Source: Streptomyces mobaraensis
GTDB lineage: Bacteria; Actinomycetota; Actinomycetes; Streptomycetales; Streptomycetaceae
Assembly (NCBI RefSeq): GCF_020099395.1
Contig: NZ_CP083590.1
Coordinates: forward strand, 5,642,001 to 5,706,000
Direction: 5' to 3'
DNA length: 64,000 bases
In this document: piece by piece, positions 1-9,831 of the stretch
How the letters are laid out: each line of letters opens with the position of its first letter
Position numbering within the stretch: position 1 is the first letter of the stretch
The notes under the pieces: generated by a model
Told to the model about the DNA's origin: nothing
What the model saw: only the letters and a program-made list of their open reading frames with translations
Databases searched by the model: none
Made by a program: the position numbers and the translations under genes

Positions 1-816
1 GCCGGTGAGCAGGTAGGTCCGCTCGTTGGGGTAGAGGGCGAAGTAGTAGTACAGGCGGCCGTCGTTCACGGCGCGCAGCCGCCGCTCGGCGTCCGGCTTG
101 CACAGGCCGCGGGCCTTGTCCTGGATCTCCGACTCGGTCAGCAGGCCGTTGCTCAGTGTCCGGTTGGTGATCGCCTCGCCGTCGTGGCTGCCGTCGCAGG
201 ACTTCTTCTCGACGCGGGTGACGGACGGGGTCATCGCCGGGTGGTCGAAGCACTCGCCGGGCTTGACGACGACCATGGGGACCACGATCGACGAGGAACC
301 GGAGGGCGACGGCTCGGCGGAGGTCGTCGGCGGCAGGGGTATGTGCGGGAGCGTCGGCAGCGGCGACGGTCTGAACGTCGGGGCCTCGCTCGACGAGGTG
401 CTGGGCGTGGAAGAGCCCTTCGCGGACGGTTTGTCGTCGCCACCCGAGTCCCTGGTCGCGAAGATGATGCCACCCACGATCAGGCCGACCACCAGCACCG
501 CGCACACCACGATGGCGGCGACCTTCGCTCCGCCGCCCCCCGAGGGCGGCGGATTCATGCCGGGCTGTGCCCCGTAAGGGCCGTATCCGGGCGGCTGGTT
601 CTGGCCGTACGGCTGCGGGCCCTGCCCGTACGGGGACTGGCCGCCGTAGGGCGGCTGCCCGCCGTACGGGGGCTGCCCGCCGGGGCCCTGCTGTCCGTCG
701 CCGTAGGGCGGGGGCTGCTCGGGCGGCGGGCCGAAGCCCGACGGCGGTCCGAAGCCGCCGCCGCCCCCGGGCGGCTGCGGCGGGTTGGAGGGAGGGGGAG
801 GAGGCGGTGAGGTCAT
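1..816 (-). CDS. Membrane-anchored protein with septum-formation-like extracellular domain (3' end outside window)
   Basis: The gene starts at ATG 816 and runs off the left edge after 272 codons. The first ~95 residues are a disordered Pro/Gly/Gln/Tyr-rich cytoplasmic tail with PPYGGQ-type repeats. One membrane helix follows (about residues 98-120, [17 protein letters not shown]), then a Ser/Thr/Pro linker. The external part has a GECFDHP ... [13 protein letters not shown] pattern, which resembles the 'septum formation' family with its paired Cys and SHD/HD motif. I infer a type II membrane protein with an extracytoplasmic domain of unknown ligand. It is divergent from hisI across about 64 bp. 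The family placement is tentative because the C-terminus is missing. Confidence 0.75.
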   Translation of the reverse strand, partial: MTSPPPPPPSNPPQPPGGGGGFGPPSGFGPPPEQPPPYGDGQQGPGGQPPYGGQPPYGGQSPYGQGPQPYGQNQPPGYGPYGAQPGMNPPPSGGGGAKVAAIVVCAVLVVGLIVGGIIFATRDSGGDDKPSAKGSSTPSTSSSEAPTFRPSPLPTLPHIPLPPTTSAEPSPSGSSSIVVPMVVVKPGECFDHPAMTPSVTRVEKKSCDGSHDGEAITNRTLSNGLLTESEIQDKARGLCKPDAERRLRAVNDGRLYYYFALYPNERTYLLTG

Positions 817-880
817 GACGGAAGCATGCCGTATCCCTCGGACATCCATGCGACCGGTCCAGGAGCGGCACAATGGCTCC

Positions 881-1306
881 ATGACCGGCAAGCCCCTTTC
901 CAGTTCCGAGACCGGCCCCACCGGCTCCTCTCGCTCCTCCCGTCCCGCCGTCCCCGGCAGCACCGCGCTCGACCCCGCCGTCGCCGCGCGCCTCAAGCGC
1001 ACCGCCGAGGGCCTGGTGCCGGCCGTCGCCCAGCAGTACGACACCGGCGAGGTGCTGATGCTCGGCTGGATGGACGACGAGGCGCTGCACCGCACCCTCA
1101 CCACCGGCCGGTGCACCTACTGGAGCCGCAGCCGCAACGAGTACTGGGTCAAGGGCGACACCTCCGGCCACGTCCAGCACGTCAAGTCCGTGGCCCTGGA
1201 CTGCGACGGCGACACCCTCCTCGTCAAGGTCGACCAGACCGGCCCGGCGTGCCACACCGGGACGCGCACCTGTTTCGACGCCGGAGAGCTGCCGTTGGGC
1301 CAGTAG
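881..1306 (+). CDS. hisI: Phosphoribosyl-AMP cyclohydrolase
   Basis: HisI opens the purine ring of phosphoribosyl-AMP, the third step of histidine synthesis, in the cytoplasm. The 141-aa product carries the family motifs [24 protein letters not shown], the metal-binding stretch [11 protein letters not shown] and the C-terminal CHTGTRTCF. The frame is open upstream to 785, but ATG 881 gives the usual length with a short disordered N-terminus. An AGGAG lies 15 nt upstream, which is rather far. The stop is 11 nt before trpE, so the two are probably co-transcribed. Confidence 0.93.
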   Translation: MTGKPLSSSETGPTGSSRSSRPAVPGSTALDPAVAARLKRTAEGLVPAVAQQYDTGEVLMLGWMDDEALHRTLTTGRCTYWSRSRNEYWVKGDTSGHVQHVKSVALDCDGDTLLVKVDQTGPACHTGTRTCFDAGELPLGQ

Positions 1307-1317
1307 GCTCCGCTGGC

Positions 1318-2868
1318 ATGGCTGCCACCTCCACCGCTCCGGGGCCCGCTCAGGTCCCCGACGCCGACACCTTCCGCGCGCTGGCCAAGGACCGCCGGGT
1401 CATCCCGGTCACCCGGCGCTTCCTGGCCGACGGCGACACCCCCGTCGCCCTCTACCGCAAGCTCGCCGCCGAACGGCCGGGCACGTTCCTGCTGGAGTCC
1501 GCGGAACAGGGCCGGAGCTGGTCGCGCTACTCGTTCATCGGCGTCCGCAGCGCCGCCACCCTCACGGCGCGGAACGGGGAGACCCACTGGCTGGGCACCC
1601 CGCCCGTCGGCGTCCCCACCGACGGCGACCCGCTGCGCACCCTGCGGGCCACGGTCGAGGCCCTGCACACCCCGCGCGACCTGATCGAGGGCGCCGGGCT
1701 GCCGCCCTTCACCGGCGGCATGGTCGGCTACCTGGGCTACGACGTCGTCCGCCGCCTGGAGAGGATCGGCGACCGGCAGGGGAAGGGCGACGGCCTCGGG
1801 CTGCCCGAGCTCACCATGCTGCTCACCTCGGACCTCGCCGTGCTCGACCACTGGAACGGCACGGTCCTGCTGATCGCCAACGCGATCAACCACAACGACC
1901 TGGAGACGGGCGTCGACGAGGCGTACGCGGACGCCGTGGCCCGCCTCGACGCGATGACCGCCGATCTGCACCGGCCCGTCCCCACCCACCCGACCGTGCT
2001 GCCGTCCGCCGAGCTGCCGGAGTTCACCGCCCGCTGGGGCGGCGCCGACTACCAGGCGGCCGTCGAGGACATCAAGGAGCGCATCCGGGCGGGCGAGGCG
2101 TTCCAGGTGGTGCCCTCGCAGCGGTTCGAGACGCCGTGCGCGGCCTCCGCGCTGGACGTCTACCGGGTGCTGCGGGCCACCAACCCCAGCCCGTACATGT
2201 ACCTCTTCCAGTTCGACGGCTTCGAGGTCGTCGGCTCCAGCCCCGAGGCGCTGGTGAAGGTCGAGGACGGGCGGGCCATGGTCCACCCCATCGCCGGCAC
2301 CCGCCCGCGCGGCGCCACCCCGCAGGCCGACGCCGCGCTCGCCGAGGAGCTCCTCGCCGACCCGAAGGAGCGCGCCGAGCACCTGATGCTCGTCGACCTC
2401 GGCCGCAACGACCTGGGCCGGGTCTGCGCGCCCGGCAGCGTCGAGGTCGTCGACTTCATGTCGATCGAGCGCTACAGCCACGTCATGCACATCGTCTCCA
2501 CGGTCACCGGCCGCCTCGCGCCCGGCCGGACGGCGTTCGACGTGCTCACCGCCTGCTTCCCGGCCGGCACCCTCTCCGGCGCGCCCAAGCCCCGGGCCAT
2601 GCAGATCATCGAGGAGCTCGAACCGTCCCGCCGCGGCCTGTACGGCGGCTGCGTCGGCTACCTGGACTTCGCCGGGGACTCCGACACCGCCATCGCCATC
2701 CGCACCGCCGTGCTGCGCGACGGCACCGCCTACGTCCAGGCGGGCGCGGGCGTCGTCGCCGACTCCGACCCGGTGGCGGAGGACACCGAGTGCCGCAACA
2801 AGGCCGCCGCCGTGCTGCGGGCCGTGCACGGCGCCGCCCGGCTCACCCGCCCGGGGGCACCCGCGTGA
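1318..2868 (+). CDS. trpE: Anthranilate synthase component I
   Basis: TrpE converts chorismate and ammonia (from a glutaminase partner, TrpG) to anthranilate, the first committed step of tryptophan synthesis. The 516-aa product has the LLES motif at residues 58-61, which in this family forms part of the Trp feedback site. It also has the chorismate-binding C-terminal domain with [35 protein letters not shown] and [14 protein letters not shown] 1318 is chosen because it follows hisI by 11 nt and gives the normal N-terminus. No trpG is visible nearby, so the amidotransferase must lie elsewhere. Confidence 0.95.
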   Translation: MAATSTAPGPAQVPDADTFRALAKDRRVIPVTRRFLADGDTPVALYRKLAAERPGTFLLESAEQGRSWSRYSFIGVRSAATLTARNGETHWLGTPPVGVPTDGDPLRTLRATVEALHTPRDLIEGAGLPPFTGGMVGYLGYDVVRRLERIGDRQGKGDGLGLPELTMLLTSDLAVLDHWNGTVLLIANAINHNDLETGVDEAYADAVARLDAMTADLHRPVPTHPTVLPSAELPEFTARWGGADYQAAVEDIKERIRAGEAFQVVPSQRFETPCAASALDVYRVLRATNPSPYMYLFQFDGFEVVGSSPEALVKVEDGRAMVHPIAGTRPRGATPQADAALAEELLADPKERAEHLMLVDLGRNDLGRVCAPGSVEVVDFMSIERYSHVMHIVSTVTGRLAPGRTAFDVLTACFPAGTLSGAPKPRAMQIIEELEPSRRGLYGGCVGYLDFAGDSDTAIAIRTAVLRDGTAYVQAGAGVVADSDPVAEDTECRNKAAAVLRAVHGAARLTRPGAPA

Positions 2869-2911
2869 CCCCGGCTGCGCGGCGCGCGCGGGCGCAGGGG
2901 ATAGTGGAAGG

Positions 2912-3562
2912 GTGAGCGCAGCCGTACCCCACCCCCGCACCCGCACCGAGCCCGCACCCGGCCGGAGCGCCCGGCGCAGCGTCGGCGCCGCCCTCTTCCT
3001 GACGGCGGCCGGCGCCGCGCTCGTGCTGCTCGCCGGCGGCCGGACGTGGGTCGAGGGCACGGCGGCGGGCGTCCGCGACGCGGCCCGCGAGCAGGCCACC
3101 GGCCAGGACGTCACCGGTCTGCCCGGTGCCCTCGCCATCGTCGGGCTCGCCGCGCTCGTCGCGGTCTTCGCCGTGCGGCGGGCCGGCCGGACGCTGGTCG
3201 CCGCGGTGCTGGCGCTCTGCGGCGCGGGCGTCGTCGTCGGCTCCGTCACCGGCGCGTCCGACACCGGGGCCCTGGAGGAGAAGGCGGCCAGGACCACCGG
3301 CCTGTCCAGCGCCGCCGTCGAGCACGTCAGCCACACCCCCTGGCCCTGGGTGGCCCTCGCCGGCGGCGTCCTGCTGCTGCTCGCCGGGCTGCTCGCGCTG
3401 CGCTACGGCCGGCACTGGCCCGCCATGGGCGGCCGGTACGAGCGCGACGGCAGCCCGCGCCCCCGCCGGCCGCGCCGCACGCCGGACCCGGAGCGGCCCG
3501 AGGAGATCTGGAAGGCCCTCGACCGGGGGGAGGACCCCACCGGCGACGCCGCGCCCCGGTAG
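2912..3562 (+). CDS. Trp biosynthesis-associated membrane protein (TIGR02234 type)
   Basis: This 216-aa integral membrane protein starts at GTG 2912 behind GGAAG. It has four predicted membrane segments (roughly residues 22-43, 72-88, 93-113 and 147-167) and a charged Arg/Pro-rich C-terminal tail. A membrane protein of this kind sits between trpE and trpC in most Streptomyces and many other actinobacteria, which gave the family its name. No biochemical role is established. It lies 43 nt after trpE in the same direction and is probably in the same transcription unit. Confidence 0.85.
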   Translation: MSAAVPHPRTRTEPAPGRSARRSVGAALFLTAAGAALVLLAGGRTWVEGTAAGVRDAAREQATGQDVTGLPGALAIVGLAALVAVFAVRRAGRTLVAAVLALCGAGVVVGSVTGASDTGALEEKAARTTGLSSAAVEHVSHTPWPWVALAGGVLLLLAGLLALRYGRHWPAMGGRYERDGSPRPRRPRRTPDPERPEEIWKALDRGEDPTGDAAPR

Positions 3563-3690
3563 CTCCCTCTGGGCCGCCTCAGGGCCACCCCACGTCGAGA
3601 CGGTCACGGGCCGTCAGGGACAATGACCGCGAGGGTCATGCGCCGCCCGCAGGCGCGATTCGGCGACCCCCAGCAACGAGGAGTCAAGTC

Positions 3691-3933
3691 ATGTCGGGTC
3701 AGGTACACCACGGACAGACCCCGGCCGCCTGGACCGGTGTCATCATTTCCTTCATCGGCTTCTGCGTCGCCAGCGCGTTCATCGTGATGGCCAAGCCGGT
3801 CGGTTTCTGGGCCGGTGTCGGCGTCATCCTGCTCGGCGCGGTCGTCGGCGGCATCATGCGCCTCATGGGCCTCGGCCAGGCCCCCAAGGCGGGCTCGCGG
3901 CCCAAGGCCGAGGCGCAGCCGCAGAACGGCTGA
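3691..3933 (+). CDS. Small membrane protein, HGxxPAAW family
   Basis: This 80-aa protein begins MSGQVHHGQTPAAWTG and so contains the HGxxPAAW signature that names the family. Two hydrophobic helices follow (about residues 17-33 and 38-60), then a basic soluble tail. The start ATG 3691 has CGAGGAG 7 nt upstream. The family is restricted to actinobacteria, is usually located beside trp genes, and has no known function. The 128-bp gap before it holds a small ATGACC/GGTCAT hairpin near 3620-3637. Confidence 0.88.
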   Translation: MSGQVHHGQTPAAWTGVIISFIGFCVASAFIVMAKPVGFWAGVGVILLGAVVGGIMRLMGLGQAPKAGSRPKAEAQPQNG

Positions 3934-4064
3934 CCGGCGGTCCCCGTACCCGTACCGCCCTCGCGCGAAGGCGCGGCCCGGAACCCGTATCCGATCGATC
4001 ACTCCGGTCATCCGTACGGGCGTCCCGAGCCGCGCCTTCGCGCGTTCCGGCGGACACTGGCGGG

Positions 4065-4514
4065 GTGAGGGAGCCCGCTTCCGGCCCGGGCCCTGCCCCC
4101 GGCCGGGTCGTCGCGCCGTCCATCCGCCGGCTGGGCGTGCCGCTCGGCGTCGCCGCGGGGCTCGGCGCGGCGGCGGCCCTGGTCCGGGCGGTGGACCCGA
4201 ACGAGCCCGGCCACTACACCGTCTGCCCGCTGCTCCACTTCACCGGCCTGCTCTGCCCCGCCTGCGGCGGCTTGCGCGGGCTGCACGCCCTGCTGCACGG
4301 CGACCTCCCCGCCGCCCTGCGCGCCAACGCCCTCGCCGTCCCCGGCTACGCCGTCTTCGCCGTCCTCTGGGCGGTCTGGTGCGTCCGCGCGGTGCGCCGG
4401 GACGGCGGGATGCCGCTGGCCCTGCGGCCGGTCCACTGGTGGGGGATCGGTCTGCTCGTGCTGGCGTTCACCGTGGTGCGGAACCTGCCCTGCGGGGCGG
4501 TGCTCGCGCCGTGA
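4065..4514 (+). CDS. DUF2752 membrane protein
   Basis: This 149-aa protein shows the DUF2752 core: a Cys followed by [15 protein letters not shown], then a helix starting near [15 protein letters not shown]. The CPxCG pair suggests a metal or thiol role, but none is proven. Three membrane segments are predicted. The start is GTG 4065 just after GGCGGG. It sits between the HGxxPAAW gene and trpC, a conserved placement in streptomycetes from memory. Confidence 0.85.
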   Translation: MREPASGPGPAPGRVVAPSIRRLGVPLGVAAGLGAAAALVRAVDPNEPGHYTVCPLLHFTGLLCPACGGLRGLHALLHGDLPAALRANALAVPGYAVFAVLWAVWCVRAVRRDGGMPLALRPVHWWGIGLLVLAFTVVRNLPCGAVLAP

Positions 4515-4582
4515 CACCCGGCGGCCGCGACGCCGCCGTCAACCGGATGCGCGACCCGCGCCCGGCGGCAAGTACCATCACA

Positions 4583-4654
4583 GTGTGCTGGTGGGACGAG
4601 TACGAACCGCATCAGCCCAGATCATCCGAGCCCGGAAGGGGGCCGCTCGCGTGA
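4583..4654 (+). CDS. Possible Trp-codon leader peptide in front of trpC
   Basis: A 23-codon frame begins GTG TGC TGG TGG at 4583 and ends with TGA at 4652-4654, which overlaps the GTG of trpC (4651). Tandem Trp codons at positions 3 and 4 are what a tryptophan-responsive leader would carry. A TACCAT box at 4573-4578 could place the transcript start at or very near this GTG, making it leaderless. Against it, the frame lies in a longer open stretch, no terminator or antiterminator pair is obvious, and GTG 4585 in the next frame could instead extend TrpC. Treat this as a hypothesis. Confidence 0.3.
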   Translation: MCWWDEYEPHQPRSSEPGRGPLA

Positions 4655-5460
4655 GTGTGCTCGACGAGATCATCGACGGAGTCCGTGCCGACCTCGCGGA
4701 ACGGCAGGCGCGCGTCGGCCTCGACGAGCTCAAGGAGCGGGCCGCGAAGGCCCCGCAGGCCAGGGACGGCGCCGCCGCCCTCCGCGGTGAGAACGTCTCC
4801 GTGATCTGCGAGGTCAAGCGCTCCAGCCCGTCCAAGGGCGCGCTGGCCGCGATCGCCGACCCCGCAGGGCTCGCCGCCGACTACGAGGCCGGTGGCGCCT
4901 CCGTCATCAGCGTGCTGACCGAGCAGCGCCGCTTCGGCGGCTCGCTCGCCGACCTGGAGGCCGTCCGCGCCAAGGTCGACATCCCGGTCCTGCGCAAGGA
5001 CTTCATCGTCACCGCCTACCAGCTCTGGGAGGCCCGCGCCTACGGCGCCGACCTCGCCCTGCTGATCGTCGCCGCGCTGGAGCAGGAGGCCCTGGTCTCC
5101 CTGATCGAGCGGGCCGAGTCCATCGGGCTCACCCCGCTGGTCGAGGTGCACGACGAGGACGAGGTCGAGCGGGCGGTGGCCGCCGGCGCCCGCGTCATCG
5201 GCGTCAACGCGCGCGACCTGAAGACGCTGGAGGTCGACCGGGGCACCTTCGCCCGGGTCGCCCCCGAGATCCCGGACGGCATCGTGAAGATCGCCGAGTC
5301 GGGTGTGCGCGGCCCGCACGACCTCATCGCCTACGCCAACGACGGTGCCGACGCGGTGCTCGTCGGCGAGTCCCTGGTCACCGGGCGCGACCCGAAGGGG
5401 GCCGTCGCCGACCTGGTCGCCGCCGGCGCCCACCCGGCCCTGCGGCACGGCAGGAGCTGA
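4651..5460 (+). CDS. trpC: Indole-3-glycerol phosphate synthase
   Basis: TrpC closes the indole ring to give indole-3-glycerol phosphate, the substrate of TrpA. The 269-aa TIM barrel shows the diagnostic [13 protein letters not shown] (catalytic Lys), [24 protein letters not shown] and [15 protein letters not shown] 4651 gives the usual start [10 protein letters not shown] and has GGAAGGGGG 9 nt upstream. An in-frame GTG at 4585 would add 22 basic residues and cannot be excluded. It is the first gene of the trpCMBA unit and is followed 7 nt later by trpM. Confidence 0.95.
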   Translation: MSVLDEIIDGVRADLAERQARVGLDELKERAAKAPQARDGAAALRGENVSVICEVKRSSPSKGALAAIADPAGLAADYEAGGASVISVLTEQRRFGGSLADLEAVRAKVDIPVLRKDFIVTAYQLWEARAYGADLALLIVAALEQEALVSLIERAESIGLTPLVEVHDEDEVERAVAAGARVIGVNARDLKTLEVDRGTFARVAPEIPDGIVKIAESGVRGPHDLIAYANDGADAVLVGESLVTGRDPKGAVADLVAAGAHPALRHGRS

Positions 5461-5467
5461 GGACGGC

Positions 5468-5620
5468 ATGACCGCGTACGCGCGCCTGGCCCGGGGGTGC
5501 CGCCCCCGGGGCTGCCGCGCGCCGGCGCGGCGGGTGCGCGGCCGCAGGGTGCGCTACCACATCGGGTGCGAGCCCGGACAGATCAACGGGCGCCGATGGC
5601 GCGGGACCGCTCAGCAGTAG
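5468..5620 (+). CDS. trpM: Small tryptophan biosynthesis modulator TrpM
   Basis: This 50-aa, very Arg-rich protein begins MTAYARLARGCRPRGCRAP and ends near GQINGRRWRG. It lies between trpC and trpB, exactly where the small gene trpX/trpM lies in S. coelicolor. There, TrpM was reported to modulate tryptophan synthesis and differentiation. GAGGA overlaps the trpC stop and sits 4 nt before ATG 5468. Two CRPRGC-like Cys residues at 11 and 15 are notable. The identification rests on position and remembered sequence. Confidence 0.78.
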   Translation: MTAYARLARGCRPRGCRAPARRVRGRRVRYHIGCEPGQINGRRWRGTAQQ

Positions 5621-5690
5621 CCGGTCCCTTCGGTGAGCGCGGGGTGCCTTCTCCGCGCCCGCCGCCCTTTTCTGTCACAGGAGTACCTCC

Positions 5691-6974
5691 GTGTCCTCTG
5701 AGTTCTTCGTTCCCGACCCCGCGGGCCAGGTGCCCAGCGCGGCGGGCTACTTCGGCGCCTTCGGCGGCACCTTCATCCCCGAGGCGCTGGTCGCCGCCGT
5801 GGACGAGGTCGCCGTCGCCTACGAGAAGGCCAAGTCCGACCCGTCGTTCGCCGCCGAGCTCGACGACCTGATGGTCCACTACACCGGGCGTCCCAGCTCC
5901 CTCACCGAGGTGCCGCGGTTCGCCGAACACGCGGGCGGCGCCCGGGTGTTCCTCAAGCGTGAGGACCTGAATCACACCGGTTCCCACAAGATCAACAACG
6001 TGCTGGGTCAGGCCCTGCTCACCAAGCGGATGGGCAAGACGCGCGTCATCGCGGAGACCGGCGCCGGCCAGCACGGCGTCGCCACCGCCACCGCCTGCGC
6101 CCTCTTCGGCCTCGACTGCACCATCTACATGGGCGAGGTCGACACCGAGCGGCAGGCCCTCAACGTCGCCCGGATGCGGATGCTCGGCGCCGAGGTCATC
6201 GCCGTGAAGTCCGGCAGCCGCACCTTGAAGGACGCCATCAACGAGGCGTTCCGCGACTGGGTCGCCAACGTCGACCGCACCCACTACCTCTTCGGCACGG
6301 TCGCCGGGCCGCACCCCTTCCCGGCCATGGTCCGCGACTTCCACCGGGTCATCGGCGTCGAGGCCCGCCGGCAGATCCTGGAGCGCGCCGGGCGGCTGCC
6401 CGACGCGGCCGTCGCCTGCGTCGGCGGCGGCTCCAACGCCATCGGCCTGTTCCACGCCTTCATCCCCGACGCGGGCGTCCGGCTCATCGGCTGCGAGCCC
6501 GCCGGGCACGGTGTCGAGACCGGCGAGCACGCGGCCACCCTGACCGCGGGCGAGCCGGGCATCCTGCACGGCTCCCGGTCCTACGTCCTCCAGGACGACG
6601 AGGGGCAGATCACCGAGCCGTACTCCATCTCGGCCGGCCTGGACTACCCCGGCGTCGGCCCCGAGCACGCCTACCTCAAGGACTCCGGCCGCGGCGAGTA
6701 CCGCGCGGTCACCGACGACGCCGCGATGCGGGCGCTGCGCCTGCTGTCCCGCACCGAGGGCATCATCCCGGCCATCGAGAGCGCCCACGCGCTCGCCGGG
6801 GCCCTGGAGGTCGGCCGGGAGCTGGGCGAGGACGGCCTGATCGTCGTCAACCTGTCCGGCCGCGGCGACAAGGACATGGACACCGCCGCCCGCTACTTCG
6901 GCCTCTACGACACCGACGCCGAGGTGGCCGCCGACCGCACCGCCACCGCAGAGATCGAGGGGGACGCCAAGTGA
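5691..6974 (+). CDS. trpB: Tryptophan synthase beta chain
   Basis: TrpB condenses indole with serine using PLP in the alpha2-beta2 complex. The 427-aa product has the PLP lysine in [13 protein letters not shown], the phosphate-binding GGGSNAIG loop, and the [11 protein letters not shown] and [11 protein letters not shown] segments typical of TrpB1. GTG 5691 is preceded by CAGGAG at about 8 nt. The 70-bp gap after trpM holds a short GC hairpin but no clear terminator. Its stop overlaps the trpA start. Confidence 0.96.
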   Translation: MSSEFFVPDPAGQVPSAAGYFGAFGGTFIPEALVAAVDEVAVAYEKAKSDPSFAAELDDLMVHYTGRPSSLTEVPRFAEHAGGARVFLKREDLNHTGSHKINNVLGQALLTKRMGKTRVIAETGAGQHGVATATACALFGLDCTIYMGEVDTERQALNVARMRMLGAEVIAVKSGSRTLKDAINEAFRDWVANVDRTHYLFGTVAGPHPFPAMVRDFHRVIGVEARRQILERAGRLPDAAVACVGGGSNAIGLFHAFIPDAGVRLIGCEPAGHGVETGEHAATLTAGEPGILHGSRSYVLQDDEGQITEPYSISAGLDYPGVGPEHAYLKDSGRGEYRAVTDDAAMRALRLLSRTEGIIPAIESAHALAGALEVGRELGEDGLIVVNLSGRGDKDMDTAARYFGLYDTDAEVAADRTATAEIEGDAK

Positions 6975-7789
6975 GCGGGAACGTACGACTGTTGGCCGAC
7001 ACCCTCGCCGCCGCGAAGGCCGAGGACCGCGCCGCGCTCATCGCCTACCTCCCGGCCGGCTTCCCGACCGTGGACGGCGGCATCGCGGCGATCAAGGCCG
7101 TCTTCGACGGCGGGGCGGACGTGGTGGAGGTGGGGCTGCCGCACAGCGACCCGGTCCTCGACGGCCCGGTCATCCAGACCGCCGACGACATCGCCCTGAA
7201 GGGCGGCGTCCGGATCGCGGACGTCATGCGGACGGTCCGGGAGGCCCACGCGGCCACCGGCAAGCCCGTGCTCGTCATGACGTACTGGAACCCCATCGAC
7301 CGCTACGGCGTCGAGCGCTTCACCGCCGAGCTCGCCGAGGCGGGCGGCGCGGGCTGCATCCTGCCCGACCTGCCGGTGCAGGAGTCGGACCTGTGGCGGG
7401 AGCACGCGGGCAAGCACGGGCTGGCGACGGTCTTCGTCGTCGCGCCGAGCAGCAAGGACGAGCGGCTCGCCACGATCACCGCGGCGGGCAGCGGCTTCGT
7501 CTACGCGGCGTCGCTGATGGGCGTCACCGGCACCCGGGCGTCCGTCGGCGCCCAGGCGAAGGAGCTCGTCGAGCGCACCCGCGCCACCGGCACCGCGCTG
7601 CCCGTCTGCGTCGGGCTCGGCGTCTCCGACGCGGCGCAGGCCGCCGAGGTCGCCGGGTTCGCGGACGGGGTCATCGTCGGCTCGGCGTTCGTCAAGCGGA
7701 TGCTGGACGCTCCGGACGAGGCGGCCGGGCTCGCGGCCGTACGGGAGCTGGCCGGGGAGCTGGCGGAGGGCGTCCGCAAGCGGGGCTGA
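6971..7789 (+). CDS. trpA: Tryptophan synthase alpha chain
   Basis: TrpA cleaves indole-3-glycerol phosphate and channels indole to TrpB. The 272-aa barrel contains the catalytic Glu in [16 protein letters not shown] and the catalytic Asp in the same segment. It also has the [10 protein letters not shown] and [10 protein letters not shown] loops and the phosphate-binding GLGVSDAAQ and GVIVGSAFV. The GTG start overlaps the trpB stop by 4 nt (GTGA), so the subunits are translationally coupled. A strong hairpin at 7860-7889 ends the operon. Confidence 0.96.
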   Translation: MSGNVRLLADTLAAAKAEDRAALIAYLPAGFPTVDGGIAAIKAVFDGGADVVEVGLPHSDPVLDGPVIQTADDIALKGGVRIADVMRTVREAHAATGKPVLVMTYWNPIDRYGVERFTAELAEAGGAGCILPDLPVQESDLWREHAGKHGLATVFVVAPSSKDERLATITAAGSGFVYAASLMGVTGTRASVGAQAKELVERTRATGTALPVCVGLGVSDAAQAAEVAGFADGVIVGSAFVKRMLDAPDEAAGLAAVRELAGELAEGVRKRG

Positions 7790-7859
7790 CCCCGGGACTG
7801 ATCCTTGGGCGTGATCCCGGACCGCGTAGGACCGGGTAATCCGTTCGAAGGAACCTGGG

Positions 7860-7889
7860 ACCGGGGGTGCGCTGGGGCGCACCCCCGGT
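7860..7889 (+). terminator. Perfect 13-bp hairpin after trpA
   Basis: ACCGGGGGTGCGC and its exact complement are separated by TGGG. It is 70 nt after trpA and only 15 nt before the next start codon. It most likely terminates the trp operon, but it could also lie in the dsbA leader. Confidence 0.75.
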
Positions 7890-7904
7890 TCGTTGTACGG
7901 GGAC

Positions 7905-8693
7905 GTGAGCGAGAAGAACAGCGACGGAAAGCGCAGCGCCCGCGAGCGGCTGCAGGAACAGCGCCAGAAGGACGCCGCCCGCGCCAAGCGCAAACGGGCG
8001 ATGATCGCGGGGCTGGCGGTGGTGGGGGTGCTGGGGACCGGCGCCGGGGTCGCGGCGGTCGTCGCGAACACGGGCGGGGGCACGAAGGACGAGGCGGCGG
8101 GCCCGCCCCTGCCGCCGCAGGGGGCGCTCGGCAAGGACGGCTCCACCATCCCGGTCGGCAAGAAGGCCGCCAAGGCCACCCTCACCGTCTACGAGGACTT
8201 CCGCTGCCCGGCCTGCGGCCTGTTCGAGAACGCGTACCGGGACACCGTGCGCGACCTGGAGCAGGAGGGCAAGCTCAAGACCGAGTACCACATCGTCACC
8301 CTCATCGACCGGAACCTGGGCGGCACGGGCTCGCTCCGGGCCGCCAACGCGGCGGCGTGCGCGCAGGACGTCGGCAAGTTCGCGGCGTTCCACGACGTCC
8401 TCTACAAGAACCAGCCGCCCGAGACGAAGGACGCCTTCGCCGAGACCTCCCGGCTGTACGAGCTCGCCGGGCAGGTGCCCGGGCTGAACACCCCCGGCTT
8501 CCAGAAGTGCGTGGACGACGGCATGCACGACAGCTGGGTGAAGCAGGCGCACGAGGCGTTCCGGAAGGGCGCCTACAAGGCGACGCCGACCGTGCTGCTC
8601 AACGGGAAGAGCGTCTACGGGGACCCCGCGCATCCGCTGACCCCGGCGAAGCTGCGGGAGATGACGGTGGCGGCTGCCAAGAAGAAGCACTGA
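7905..8693 (+). CDS. DsbA/thioredoxin-like membrane-tethered oxidoreductase
   Basis: This is a 262-aa protein with a basic coiled cytoplasmic N-terminus (ARERLQEQRQKDAARAK) and one membrane helix at about residues 32-55. The extracytoplasmic thioredoxin fold carries FRCPACGLFENAYRD. The CPAC pair and the cis-Pro region KATPTVLLNG mark the DsbA/BdbD group, which exchanges disulfides in exported proteins. GTG 7905 begins the conserved SEKN start; an in-frame TTG at 7893 is the alternative. It lies upstream of lgt, so both genes serve exported proteins. Confidence 0.88.
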   Translation: MSEKNSDGKRSARERLQEQRQKDAARAKRKRAMIAGLAVVGVLGTGAGVAAVVANTGGGTKDEAAGPPLPPQGALGKDGSTIPVGKKAAKATLTVYEDFRCPACGLFENAYRDTVRDLEQEGKLKTEYHIVTLIDRNLGGTGSLRAANAAACAQDVGKFAAFHDVLYKNQPPETKDAFAETSRLYELAGQVPGLNTPGFQKCVDDGMHDSWVKQAHEAFRKGAYKATPTVLLNGKSVYGDPAHPLTPAKLREMTVAAAKKKH

Positions 8694-8804
8694 GGCGACG
8701 GGCCGGGAGCCTGTTCCGCGTGCGGGGCACGGGGCCCGTTACGCAGCTGTTGTCCCGGGTGGGTTGCCGGTCGCGCGCCCCGGCAGGGTAGCGTCGGTGG
8801 TGCC

Positions 8805-9716
8805 ATGAATCTCGCATACATTCCCAGCCCGTCGACCGGCGTCCTCCACCTGGGGCCGGTCCCGCTGCGCGGCTATGCCTTCTGCATCATCATCGGTGTC
8901 TTCGCCGCCGTCTGGCTCGGCAACCGACGCTGGGTCGCGCGCGGCGGCCGGGCCGGGACCGTCGCCGACATCGCCGTCTGGGCCGTGCCCTTCGGCCTCG
9001 TCGGCGGCCGGCTCTACCACGTGATCACCGACTACGAGCTGTACTTCGGCGAGGGCCGGAACTGGGTCGACTCCTTCAAGATCTGGGAGGGCGGCCTCGG
9101 CATCTGGGGCGCCGTGGCCCTGGGCGCGGTCGGCGCCTGGATCGGCTGCCGCCGGCGCGGCATCCCGCTGCCCGCCTGGGCCGACGCCGTCGCCCCCGGC
9201 ATCGCCGTGGCCCAGGCGATCGGCCGCTGGGGCAACTGGTTCAACCAGGAGCTCTACGGCAAGCCGACGGACCTGCCCTGGGCGCTGAAGATCGACGCGG
9301 ACCCCGGGATCGGGCGGGTCGCCGGTACGTACCATCCGACGTTCCTGTACGAGTCGCTGTGGTGCCTCGGCGTCGCCGCCCTGGTGATCTGGGCCGACCG
9401 GCGCTTCAAGCTGGGGCACGGGCGGGCGTTCGCGCTGTACGTCGCGGCGTACACGGTGGGGCGCTTCTGGACGGAGTACCTGCGGGTGGACGACGCGCAT
9501 CATGTGCTGGGGCTGCGGCTCAACGGGTGGACGTCGATTCTGGTGTTCGTCGCGGCGGTGGTGTACATGGTCGTGTCCTCGAAGAAGGTCCCTGGGCGGG
9601 AGGCCGTGGTCGAGCCGGGCGTCTCCGACGCGGCGGTGGACGAGTCCGGTTCGGACGTGAAGGATGCTCCTCCGGCGAAGCCGGTGGATGGGGCGAAGCC
9701 GGCCAAGAAGCTTTAG
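8805..9716 (+). CDS. lgt: Prolipoprotein diacylglyceryl transferase
   Basis: Lgt transfers diacylglycerol to the lipobox Cys of prelipoproteins in the membrane, such as LivK and the GH113-like lipoprotein in this window. The 303-aa multispanning protein has the signature IGRWGNWFNQELYG and the start region IPSPSTGVLHLGPVPLRGYA. The C-terminus is a hydrophilic Ala/Lys/Asp-rich tail, as usual in actinobacterial Lgt. ATG 8805 follows GGTGGTGCC and lacks a strong ribosome site. A giant palindrome follows downstream. Confidence 0.95.
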   Translation: MNLAYIPSPSTGVLHLGPVPLRGYAFCIIIGVFAAVWLGNRRWVARGGRAGTVADIAVWAVPFGLVGGRLYHVITDYELYFGEGRNWVDSFKIWEGGLGIWGAVALGAVGAWIGCRRRGIPLPAWADAVAPGIAVAQAIGRWGNWFNQELYGKPTDLPWALKIDADPGIGRVAGTYHPTFLYESLWCLGVAALVIWADRRFKLGHGRAFALYVAAYTVGRFWTEYLRVDDAHHVLGLRLNGWTSILVFVAAVVYMVVSSKKVPGREAVVEPGVSDAAVDESGSDVKDAPPAKPVDGAKPAKKL

Positions 9717-9831
9717 CGCTGCGCTGGGGCGGGATGGGGGGGTTGCCCCTGTCCCTCCCCCAGAGGGGGCACCCCCATTCGCCGTTTCCTGGGGCTGCGC
9801 CCCAGACCCCCTTTTCGCGGCTTCGCCGCTC

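Noticed and set aside
1117..3336. A long minus-strand frame opposite trpE
   Set aside because: Same antisense GC-bias artefact; no motif.
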